64,000 nucleotides of DNA, taken from Nocardia albiluteola (GTDB taxonomy: Bacteria; Actinomycetota; Actinomycetes; Mycobacteriales; Mycobacteriaceae). Under the pieces are notes generated by a model. It saw nothing but the letters and a program-made list of their open reading frames with translations. It was not told the DNA's origin and ran no database searches. Location of the stretch: assembly GCF_018860155.1 (NCBI RefSeq), contig NZ_JAHKNI010000013.1:1-64000 (forward strand). The letters are read 5' to 3'. The position numbers and the translations under genes are program-made. Of this stretch, positions 33,819-42,990 are shown in pieces (position 1 is the stretch's first letter; each line of letters starts with the position of its first letter).

Positions 33819-36178
33819 TCCCCCACCTCTAGTCGGGCAGCGAAGTACTCCAAGACAATTCGATGGACGAAAATGTATCCCCCACCGGTGCGGCGTAGCA
33901 GGATGTGGCTGTCGGCGTGGTCGAGAAACGTCGTCAGGTCCATCGGGAGTGCGCCGTGGCGCGAGAGCAACCGGCCCACGGCACGATGCCGCAGATAGTC
34001 GCCGAGGCCCAATCGCATGGATGCGGCCAGGGCGCCGAGGAAAATAATCTGGATGACGTTCGCGCTGAAGTCTCCGATCGAGAGTTCACGGTGCTGGTAG
34101 ACGAGCACTGCGGCGTAAATAGTGAAGGCGATGACGAAGATCGCCACCCCGGTGGCCGCAGCCTGGGAACCTGTCCGCCGGATCGCGGCGCCCGGCGATT
34201 GCGGCGCCACCTCCGGTACGGGCCGGAGTTGTGTTGCTGCCGCGAACGCCAAAATGACCGGTCCACCAAGGATTACGGCGTAACCGATCGCCCCCCAATA
34301 CCAGCCGCCGTAGATCGCGGGGGAGAGCACGAGCAGCGGTCCACCGCTCAACGCGCTGGCGACCGCGCCGCCGGAGAGCGCCACGGTCGAGAACCGTTCC
34401 GCAGCGGCTGATCGCAGGCTCACATGTGGATGAGATTGCCTGCGAGCACGTACCCACACCGAATAGATTGCGATGCTGACGGCTGCGGCGACCAGGACGA
34501 TGGTCAAGTCCAACGGCACTGCCGACCAAACCGGGATGCCGAACTCATCTCCGTGCGGTCCGTACTCATAGATGCTTCGAGGCGGGATGACACCGAAATT
34601 GTGTGTCTGACCGAGCACCATCCAACCAACCACACTTCCCCCTATAGCCCCTGCGAGCAGTCCAGCAACGGCCGAACGCATCGCATCCCCACTCCATCGC
34701 GTGGCCGGAGTGACCCGCCTCCCGAATCCGAGAACAGCGATCGAGACGAATCCGACCACCACCCAGACGAACTCACTGACTGGGTAGAACCACCCGGTAT
34801 CCGGATCCCGGTGACCGGCGAGCCGCACACCGACATCGATCGCGACGACCCCTGCCGCCGCGACTGCACCCGCCACCGCCAATACACCCGATATCGCCCG
34901 CACACGCAGGGCACGGCCGTCCAGCCAGTCGGGTTGCAGCCAATCCGGGTAGAAGAGGCTCTGGCTGGCACCGTTCATCAGCTGCGCCAGCCGCGAGAGC
35001 CAACGCCGAGTCTCCTCGGGCGTGTACTTCGGTCGATTCGCATCCAGGGCCCCTCGCGGCCGGGCGAGCATCGCCGCCACATAGTCATCCAGCAACGCCG
35101 TCCGGCGATCCGCAGTCGTACCGGAGGCGCGGATCCGAGTCGCTGGAACACCTTGATAGGCCAGCATGACCACGCTCAGGAGCAACGGACTGGTGACCAT
35201 CTCCCGCAATTGCTCGTCGTCGTCCAGCACCGCCCGGACCCCCGCGAGCTTGCGCCCGGCCTGGCGCAGGTATCGGTCGACATCCGCATGGTCCAGCGGC
35301 TGGATCTCCACCGCACAATCGAGCAGCAGCTTGCCCGGGAGGCCGGCGTAGTCGCCGCTACGGCTGCATACGACCAGGGGACCCGAACCCTCGGCAGCGC
35401 GAAAGTCGTTGATCGCCTTCACACATCCCGCCCGGTTGGATTCAGCCACCTCGTCGAGCCCATCCAGCATGGGCGCCACCACATCTCCGGCGATCCACTC
35501 CCGCGCCAGCGCCCTCGCGACGCCGTAGCGGATGACAAGTTCATCGACCAGCCACGACCGCAACGCGGGCTGCTCGCCGGACCACGAAGACAGGTGGAAC
35601 ACCACCGGCATCGGTTGCGCGGCATCGGATTCCGCGCGCTCGAGCAGGTCGCGAGTGAGCTCCAGCAGAGTGGTCGTCTTCCCGGAGCCCGGCTGCCCCA
35701 GCACCAGCACACGTCCCTCGTAGCGATCGAAGACATCGACAAGCGAGGTGCCCTCCGACAGCTGGACGGGCGCATCGTCCGCCGCGGCCCGCAACGTACC
35801 CCAGGGATGATCCACCGCCTCGGATCGCGGCCGCAGCTGCAACTCCAGCCGCGCAACGCTTTCCAACGACCGATCGAGCACACCGTCGATCCACTGCCGC
35901 CGCACCCCGGCCAGCAGCGCCGCGCGAGCGCGCTCCCGATGCTCCACGGACCAATCCGGTTTCGTCGAATCCTCGGAGTTCCGATCGCTCCGATCGACCC
36001 AGAGTTGCCACCCGACGCCCACCGCCACGAGGCACACGAAGACCAGGGATTGACTGTGACCGGGAAACACCTTCGCGAACGAGTCGACTTTTCCCGCAGC
36101 AAGGGGAATTACCGCCCCGAGCACCCCGACGCCCACCGAGACCTTGGGCCCGAACCGTTTCAGCAACCGCCGCACCAT
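33803..36178 (-). CDS. NACHT NTPase with N- and C-terminal membrane segments
   Basis: 791 aa from ATG 36178; the frame is open to 36256, but the extra 26 residues look like translated upstream DNA. Two N-terminal hydrophobic segments, a linker, then a NACHT/STAND module: Walker A GQPGSGKTT (about residue 165), Walker B MLDGLDEVAE, and sensor segment VVCSRSGDYAG. Then a winged region and a C-terminal half with about eight membrane helices in place of leucine-rich or WD repeats. Known: bacterial NACHT proteins include anti-phage defence proteins; membrane-type ones are common in Actinobacteria but uncharacterised. Base composition is less GC-rich than neighbours, suggesting transfer. Confidence 0.85.
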   Translation of the reverse strand: MVRRLLKRFGPKVSVGVGVLGAVIPLAAGKVDSFAKVFPGHSQSLVFVCLVAVGVGWQLWVDRSDRNSEDSTKPDWSVEHRERARAALLAGVRRQWIDGVLDRSLESVARLELQLRPRSEAVDHPWGTLRAAADDAPVQLSEGTSLVDVFDRYEGRVLVLGQPGSGKTTTLLELTRDLLERAESDAAQPMPVVFHLSSWSGEQPALRSWLVDELVIRYGVARALAREWIAGDVVAPMLDGLDEVAESNRAGCVKAINDFRAAEGSGPLVVCSRSGDYAGLPGKLLLDCAVEIQPLDHADVDRYLRQAGRKLAGVRAVLDDDEQLREMVTSPLLLSVVMLAYQGVPATRIRASGTTADRRTALLDDYVAAMLARPRGALDANRPKYTPEETRRWLSRLAQLMNGASQSLFYPDWLQPDWLDGRALRVRAISGVLAVAGAVAAAGVVAIDVGVRLAGHRDPDTGWFYPVSEFVWVVVGFVSIAVLGFGRRVTPATRWSGDAMRSAVAGLLAGAIGGSVVGWMVLGQTHNFGVIPPRSIYEYGPHGDEFGIPVWSAVPLDLTIVLVAAAVSIAIYSVWVRARRQSHPHVSLRSAAAERFSTVALSGGAVASALSGGPLLVLSPAIYGGWYWGAIGYAVILGGPVILAFAAATQLRPVPEVAPQSPGAAIRRTGSQAAATGVAIFVIAFTIYAAVLVYQHRELSIGDFSANVIQIIFLGALAASMRLGLGDYLRHRAVGRLLSRHGALPMDLTTFLDHADSHILLRRTGGGYIFVHRIVLEYFAARLEVGDQSAG

Positions 36179-36230
36179 CGCCCCCTGCTTGCCGACCACC
36201 GACCAGACGTGACGTATCGCAGTAGTGACA

Positions 36231-36257
36231 GGTGCGACCGCCCTCGGCGATCGCACC
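36231..36257. promoter_or_regulatory. inverted repeat upstream of the NACHT gene
   Basis: GGTGCGA - 13 bases - TCGCACC, 7-bp perfect arms, about 55-80 bases before the NACHT start. Possible operator. Confidence 0.35.
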
Positions 36258-36350
36258 TCGGCCGATGATACAAGCTCGCGAGATCAATCCATCCGAATCC
36301 GTGGCCACTGCCAGGCTCGAAGTCGAAGCTTCGGCCAGCGGGACGCCGCC

Positions 36351-36989
36351 TCAGGCAGGTCGAGTCTTGATCGCGTCCTGCGAGATGTACACGTCGTAGC
36401 TGCCCGGCATCGCGATGACGGCGTTGCCGTAGGCGGAGCGGACGAAGGGGTTGGTGTACCAGCGGTGGGTTTGCATGTCGCGGAAGAAATCCTGGTCGCT
36501 GCCGTTGAGGAAGATCTGGTTCTGTTTCACCGCGGTGCCGTCCAGGCGTTCACCGAACAGGCGGGTGAGCTTGTATCCGGAGTGGAAGCCCAGGGCGTTC
36601 ACCCAGGGGTCCAGCTCGACGATGTTCGCCTGCAGCGCCCACATGTCGCCCTCGACCTGATAGGTGGCCTGCTTGTCGCCGTGGTCCTTGTCGCCGTAGA
36701 GGGTCAGGTCGACCTCGAGCGTATGAGGGCTGTTGGCAACGGATTTCGCGACGATGTGCGCGGCCTTCACCTCGCCGGTCAGGCCCAGGTAGGTCTGCAG
36801 CAGCGTGGTCACCCACAGGATCACCACCGCCACAAGGGCAATCGCCAGCGCTCCCGCGCCGCGTCCCGCGAGTACCCGCCAGCCCGCCTTGCGTGCCTTG
36901 AACAGCGCCGTGACAACCAGCACGAGCGCGACCGCGAACAGCAGGCCCAGCAATACCTGGATCCAGCCGAAAGCCACGGGGAACACCAT
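36351..36989 (-). CDS. membrane-anchored protein of unknown function
   Basis: 212 aa from ATG 36989. Two membrane helices near the N-terminus (about residues 7-30 and 42-65), then an about 140-residue soluble domain with aromatic and acidic residues (GDMWALQANIVELDPWVNALGF). Short acidic and basic motifs but no recognised catalytic set. Lone gene between the NACHT and fadE5-like genes. The soluble part probably faces outside. Confidence 0.7.
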   Translation of the reverse strand: MVFPVAFGWIQVLLGLLFAVALVLVVTALFKARKAGWRVLAGRGAGALAIALVAVVILWVTTLLQTYLGLTGEVKAAHIVAKSVANSPHTLEVDLTLYGDKDHGDKQATYQVEGDMWALQANIVELDPWVNALGFHSGYKLTRLFGERLDGTAVKQNQIFLNGSDQDFFRDMQTHRWYTNPFVRSAYGNAVIAMPGSYDVYISQDAIKTRPA

Positions 36990-37192
36990 GCGGTAGTTGT
37001 ACCCGCTGCGCCGCGCGAGCACCGCTCGGAATGCGAAGAAAGTCCCGATTCTCCGGCGCGCCAAGGGACGACACACATCGAGGGCCACAATCGGACGCCC
37101 CAGCGCCTACCGACTGTGGTCCCGAGCGGACATCGCACGCTTCGTTTCAGGAGTGGCCGGCGCCCCGAGGACTCGGGTACGTCAGCCCCGAG

Positions 37193-37217
37193 GGCGTCCC
37201 GCGTGGAACGGGACGCC
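37193..37217 (-). terminator. hairpin terminator after the fadE5-like gene
   Basis: Perfect 9-bp arms GGCGTCCCG (37193-37201) and CGGGACGCC (37209-37217), 7-base loop, just beyond the acyl-CoA dehydrogenase stop on the minus strand. Confidence 0.65.
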
Positions 37218-37238
37218 GTCGGGCAGAACGCGATCAGC

Positions 37239-39065
37239 TCAGAACGCGGCCTCGTCGAGGTGCATGATGTCGTTGTCGAGGTTCTCGATCACGCTGCGCA
37301 CCGCGCTCAGCAGCGGCAGCTTGTTCTTCGCGAACCACGAAGCGACGCCGACCTTTCCGGTGTAGAAGAGGCGGTCTTTCTCCGAGGGGCTACCGCTCAG
37401 GGCGGCCTGGGCGACCTTGGCCGCCTCCAGCAGTCGCCAGGCGATGACCAGATCACCGGTGGCATGCAGGAATCGCACCGAACCCAGGCCGACCTTGTAG
37501 ATCTCGTCCGGATCCTGTTGCGAGGCCATCAGATAGCCGGTCAGCGTCGCGGCCATCGCCTGCACGTCCGCCAGCGCCGCGCCGAGCAGGGCCTGCTCGG
37601 ACTTCAGTTCCGCGGCATCGGAATCGACGAACTTCTGGATGAGCCCGGCCACATGCCCCAGCGCCACCCCCTTGTCGCGAACGATCTTGCGGAAGAAGAA
37701 GTCCTGCGCCTGAATCGCGGTGGTGCCCTCGTACAGCGAGTCGATCTTCACATCGCGGATGTACTGCTCGATCGGATAGTCCTGCAGATATCCGGAACCA
37801 CCGAAGGTCTGCAGCGATTCGGTGAGCGTCTCGTATGCCCGCTCCGACCCGACGCCCTTGACGATCGGCAGCAGCAGATCGTTCACCCGCGCGGCGACGT
37901 CGGCGTCCGCGCCGAAGGCGGCCGCGGCGACGTCGGCGTTCTGGTAGGCCGAGCAGTACAGGTACAGCGCGCGCAGTCCCTCCGAATACGCCTTCTGCAC
38001 CGCCAGGCTGCGGCGGATATCCGGGTGATGGGTGATGGTGACGCGCGGCGCCGCCTTGTTGCTGTTCTGCGTCAGATCCGCGCCCTGCACGCGAGTCTTG
38101 GCGTACTCCAGGGCATTCAGATAACCGGTCGAGAGCGTGCCCGCGGACAGCACGCCCACCATCATGCGCGCGTTCTCGATCACCTTGAACATCTGCGCGA
38201 TGCCGTTGTGCACGTCGCCGACCAGGTAGCCGACGGCCGGATGGTCCGCGCCGAAGGTCAATTCGCAGGTGGGCGAGGACTTGATGCCCATCTTGTGCTC
38301 GAGGTTGGTGACGTACACGCCGTTGCGCTCGCCCAGAGTCATCGTCTGCGAATCGAACAGGAACTTGGGCACCATGAACAGCGACAGTCCCTTGGTGCCG
38401 GGCCCCGCGCCCTCGGGCCGGGCCAGGGTGAGGTGGAAGATGTTGTCGGCGGTGTCGCCCACCTCGCCGCCGGAGATGAACCGCTTGACGCCCTCGATAT
38501 GCCAGGTGCCGTCGGCCTGCTGGATCGCCTTGGTGCGGCCCATGCCGACATCCGAGCCCGCGTCGGGCTCGGTGAGCACCATCGTTCCGCCCCAGCGGCT
38601 TTCCCATGCGTGCGTGGCCCAGCGCTGCTGTTCCTCGGTGCCCTCGCGGAACAGCACCTCGTGCATGAGCGGGCCCATATTGAAGAAGCTCGCCGAATTG
38701 TGCGCGGCCACAAGCATTTCCTGGGTCGCCCAGATCAGCGCCGAGGGCGCGGAGACGCCGCCCATCTCCTCGGGCATGCCCAGCCCGGACCAGCCCGCCT
38801 CGTTGACCGCCGCCACGGTCTTGCGCAGCGAGTCGGGGACGGTGATGGAGTGGGTGGCGGGGTCGAAGGTGACCGGATTGCGGTCGGCGTCGACGAAGGA
38901 ATCCGCGACCGGCCCTTCGGCCAGCCGCAGCACCTCGGTGAGCATCCCGCGCGCGGTCTCGCTATCCAGATCGCCGTAGGCGCCGCCGTCCAGCAGCGCC
39001 CCGATTCCCAGCATCTCGAACAAGTTGAACTCGATATCACGCAGGTTCGCCTTGTAGTGCGACAC
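37239..39065 (-). CDS. acyl-CoA dehydrogenase, FadE5-like
   Basis: 608 aa from GTG 39065 (GAGGAGG eight bases upstream). The opening SHYKANLRDIEFNLFE and the length match M. tuberculosis FadE5, a broad-chain-length acyl-CoA dehydrogenase. FAD-binding segments (TMVLTEPDAGSDVG, KRFISGGEVG) and the catalytic Glu in DSLYEGTTAIQAQDF are present. The C-terminal ~150 residues are the extra domain of this long class. First step of beta-oxidation in the cytosol. Divergent from a TetR gene that may control it. Confidence 0.93.
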   Translation of the reverse strand: MSHYKANLRDIEFNLFEMLGIGALLDGGAYGDLDSETARGMLTEVLRLAEGPVADSFVDADRNPVTFDPATHSITVPDSLRKTVAAVNEAGWSGLGMPEEMGGVSAPSALIWATQEMLVAAHNSASFFNMGPLMHEVLFREGTEEQQRWATHAWESRWGGTMVLTEPDAGSDVGMGRTKAIQQADGTWHIEGVKRFISGGEVGDTADNIFHLTLARPEGAGPGTKGLSLFMVPKFLFDSQTMTLGERNGVYVTNLEHKMGIKSSPTCELTFGADHPAVGYLVGDVHNGIAQMFKVIENARMMVGVLSAGTLSTGYLNALEYAKTRVQGADLTQNSNKAAPRVTITHHPDIRRSLAVQKAYSEGLRALYLYCSAYQNADVAAAAFGADADVAARVNDLLLPIVKGVGSERAYETLTESLQTFGGSGYLQDYPIEQYIRDVKIDSLYEGTTAIQAQDFFFRKIVRDKGVALGHVAGLIQKFVDSDAAELKSEQALLGAALADVQAMAATLTGYLMASQQDPDEIYKVGLGSVRFLHATGDLVIAWRLLEAAKVAQAALSGSPSEKDRLFYTGKVGVASWFAKNKLPLLSAVRSVIENLDNDIMHLDEAAF

Positions 39066-39161
39066 GGACCGGCCTCCTCGGCTGGATTGCAGCGCACGAC
39101 CCGAGCGGCATCGCCGACCCCGCCTCGCACGCTGGTTGACGGTGGTATCTGGAGGTTGCCG

Positions 39162-39195
39162 TACGACCATCAGGCTACGCAACCGTAGGGTCGTA
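39162..39195. promoter_or_regulatory. operator-like palindromes between fadE5-like and tetR genes
   Basis: Outer arms TACGACC (39162-39168) and GGTCGTA (39189-39195). Inside lies CTACG-CAAC-CGTAG (39175-39188). They are in the 289-bp divergent region and are candidate sites for the adjacent TetR protein. The two palindromes are not concentric. Confidence 0.45.
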
Positions 39196-39354
39196 ATGTT
39201 TTCGCCCGTTAACCCGCCCCACCACCGAACAGGCGATTGCCATAGCTTCCTCGGTGTACCGAAATTCACATCACAGTATTTGCTGAATATTGTCTGCGGT
39301 CCGCTCGATGTCGGCCCGAGAACACCGTCCCGACCCGCTGATATCTTTGTCCGC

Positions 39355-40101
39355 ATGACGCCGGACCCGGAGATACGGCCTCCGCTTCGCTCCGGCGAGC
39401 CGGGGCCCCCTGAGCACCGGCCCTTCCCTCCCTCCGCTCCCCCGCTTCGCTCCTCCGCTCCACTCAGTCCAGGCCCGGCGCGGGCCCCGGCGGTGCAGCC
39501 GCGCCGGCGCGCCGCGCACCTGGGGCCCGAACGCCGCCGCCCGCAGGTACTCGATACCGCGCTGCGGATCGCGGTCGAGCACGGTATCGCCGCGGTCACC
39601 ATCGCCGCCGTGTCCGAGCGGATGAGCGTCACCCGCCCGGTCGTCTACGCCTGCTACGCCGACCGGGTCGAGCTCATCGACGCGCTGATCCGGCGCGAGG
39701 AGGAGTACCTCATGGCGGGCATCCTCGACGTGCTGCCACGCCGCCGCGTCGAGGCCGACGAGGAGGTTTTCGTCGGGGGCTTCCGGGTGCTGCTGGAGAC
39801 GATCGCCGCGCGGCCCGATACGTGGAAACTGTTGTCCGGCAACCCGGATCCCGCCGTCGCGGGCTCGTTCGGCCGGGGCCGTCGCCTGGCGCTGGAACGC
39901 TGCACGCGCCGCCTGCTGCCCACCCTGCACGCCTGGGGCACCGACGAGCCCGAGCGAAAGCTGCCCGTCCTGGTCGAGCTGTGGGTGTCCGCGGGTGAGG
40001 GCGCGGTCCGGACGCTGCTGTCCGGACAGGGGGAATGGACTCCGCACGAACTCGGCGCCTTCGTCGGCGCGGCGGTGTATCGCGCCCTTCGCAGCGCCTG
40101 A
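39355..40101 (+). CDS. TetR-family regulator
   Basis: 248 aa from ATG 39355. The N-terminal ~50 residues are proline-rich and of low complexity, encoded by repeated CGCTTCGCTCC-type DNA, and may not be part of the functional protein. The helix-turn-helix follows (about 58-105: VLDTALRIAVEHGIAAVTIAAV ... RPVVYACYADRVELIDAL). The C-terminal domain is helical with unknown ligand. Divergence from the fadE5-like gene suggests fatty-acyl-CoA-linked control. The true start could be further in (a GTG). Confidence 0.82.
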   Translation: MTPDPEIRPPLRSGEPGPPEHRPFPPSAPPLRSSAPLSPGPARAPAVQPRRRAAHLGPERRRPQVLDTALRIAVEHGIAAVTIAAVSERMSVTRPVVYACYADRVELIDALIRREEEYLMAGILDVLPRRRVEADEEVFVGGFRVLLETIAARPDTWKLLSGNPDPAVAGSFGRGRRLALERCTRRLLPTLHAWGTDEPERKLPVLVELWVSAGEGAVRTLLSGQGEWTPHELGAFVGAAVYRALRSA

Positions 40102-40261
40102 TCGGGTTTGCCGGTGCCGCGGCCCGATGCACCGAGGCTATCGAATACCCAGGTCAACCTATAGCCGCTGGTGAGTGCGGCGGATTTCGGCCAACTCGGC
40201 GGTGGGGTGACGCGCGCCCCGGAAAGCCATGTACTCTCGCTCCAAGTACCACAACCGAACA

Positions 40262-40364
40262 TGCGGGGGCTCGCACCAGCGGGCTGAGAGGACGGCTAGC
40301 CCATTCGGGCGGATCAGGGCCGTCGACCGTTCGAACCTGACCGGGTAATGCCGGCGTAGGGAGG
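40262..40364 (+). promoter_or_regulatory. TPP (thi-box) riboswitch
   Basis: Conserved TPP-aptamer blocks in order: GCGGGCTGAGAGG (about 40279), GACCGTTCGAACCTGACCGG (40325-40344) and GTAATGCCGGCGTAGGGAG. The 3' strand of the P1 helix (GTAGGGA) overlaps the thiC ribosome site AGGGAGG (40358-40364), six bases before the ATG, so ligand binding would hide the ribosome site directly. Translational control of thiC is inferred. Confidence 0.95.
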
Positions 40365-40370
40365 ATTCAC

Positions 40371-42011
<1,641 letters not shown>

Positions 42012-42039
42012 TCCCTGCTCCCGCACGGCGATCCCGGTT

Positions 42040-42061
42040 CCGGCCTCCCCGCGGAGGCCGG
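42040..42061. terminator. terminator after thiC
   Basis: Perfect 9-bp arms CCGGCCTCC (42040-42048) and GGAGGCCGG (42053-42061), four-base loop. A second nested stem (CGGGGTC / GACCCCG) and distal CCCGGTTCCG / CGGAACCGGG arms make a larger folded region to about 42104. Between convergent thiC and the SnoaL-like gene. Confidence 0.7.
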
Positions 42062-42110
42062 GGTCCCGCCTGACCCCGGCCTCCTCCGGGACGACGGAAC
42101 CGGGTTCGCG

Positions 42111-42548
42111 TCAGCGGGTGCTTACGACGGCAGCAGTGCCGAAGACGTCGCGGTGCCCCCGCGCGGTATCCATGTACTCGCGGACGCGGTGGATGCGGCC
42201 GTCCTGCAGCTCGAAGACGAAGCAGTAGTCGTTGCGGTAGGTGTTTCCGTTCGCCAGTGTCGCGCTCATCGTTTCCTCCACGATCACCCGGTCTCCGTCC
42301 GAGTAGAAGCCGCGGAAGTCCACCGCGACGTCGCTGGTGAACAACCGCGAGAACTCGTGTGCGAGGAAGTGTGTGATTGCCTGCCTGCCGATCATGTGGC
42401 TGGGAGCGTCGAGCGCGACCGCGGTGGCGTTGCCCGCCGGAGCAAGCCACTCCGCGTCCTCGGTGAAGAACGCTTCGATCTGCTCGGCGTCATGACCGGC
42501 AAACGCCCGCCATGCCGCCTGCACGATGCCTCGGTTATCGGTAGTCAT
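42111..42548 (-). CDS. SnoaL/NTF2-like protein
   Basis: 145 aa from ATG 42548. NTF2-like cone fold (ketosteroid isomerase/SnoaL type): AAWRAFAGHDAEQIEAFFTEDAEW at the start, then beta-strands ending in DGRIHRVREYMD. No conserved catalytic pair is certain. Next to it upstream lies a broken tetR gene, probably its former regulator or neighbour. Substrate unknown. Confidence 0.8.
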   Translation of the reverse strand: MTTDNRGIVQAAWRAFAGHDAEQIEAFFTEDAEWLAPAGNATAVALDAPSHMIGRQAITHFLAHEFSRLFTSDVAVDFRGFYSDGDRVIVEETMSATLANGNTYRNDYCFVFELQDGRIHRVREYMDTARGHRDVFGTAAVVSTR

Positions 42549-42639
42549 GGATCGAAAGTACAAGCGGCACCGGACGTTATGCTGGCGGAAAACAGACAAG
42601 CTCATCCGCAGCCGCGACCGCCCTTGTCTGTAACGAACC

Positions 42640-42810
42640 TCAGTCGCGGCGCTGCCAGCGAAAAGCGAACTCGTCCAGGCCCGGTGGCGGGCCCGGCAGC
42701 GAGTGCACGTCGGCGTCCACCACTCGCTGCAGAAATCCGATCAGCACCGCCCAGTCGTCCGAATCTTCCAGGGCCGCTGCGGCTTCGGTGTTATAGCGAC
42801 GGAGGCCCCG
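42640..42810 (-). pseudogene. remnant of a TetR gene (C-terminal piece with internal deletion)
   Basis: Read on the minus strand from about 42810 to the stop at 42640-42642, the sequence gives GLRRYNTEAAAALEDSDD, WAVLIGFLQRVVDADVHSL, then directly PGPPPGLDEFAFRWQRRD. The intact TetR at 45760 has GLRRFNAEAEAALQNPDD and VEFLHRVVDADVHSL, then about 70 further residues, then LPGPPPEPGEFAYRWQPAG. So the N-terminal DNA-binding half is missing and an in-frame internal deletion joins VHSL to PGPPP. Likely a decayed paralogue. Confidence 0.75.
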
Positions 42811-42990
42811 CCGCCAGCGGTGTAGGCGGGCGGAAGGGGGTGACCGGATCCGCGGCGGCGGTTCCCATGGTGGCCAGGCACGCTCACTTTCACGGATGTA
42901 CTTGTGCGACCGGGCAACTTCTCTGCAGGGCCCGCCACAGGTCAGTACCCTCGGCAGGACGAGTACCGGATGACGTTCGGCTGGGGTTGT
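42643..42990. other. region with tetR remnant and no intact gene
   Basis: Apart from the remnant (to about 42810) this stretch shows no supported coding frame; 42811-42990 is GC-rich, with no clear promoter or terminator. Confidence 0.5.
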
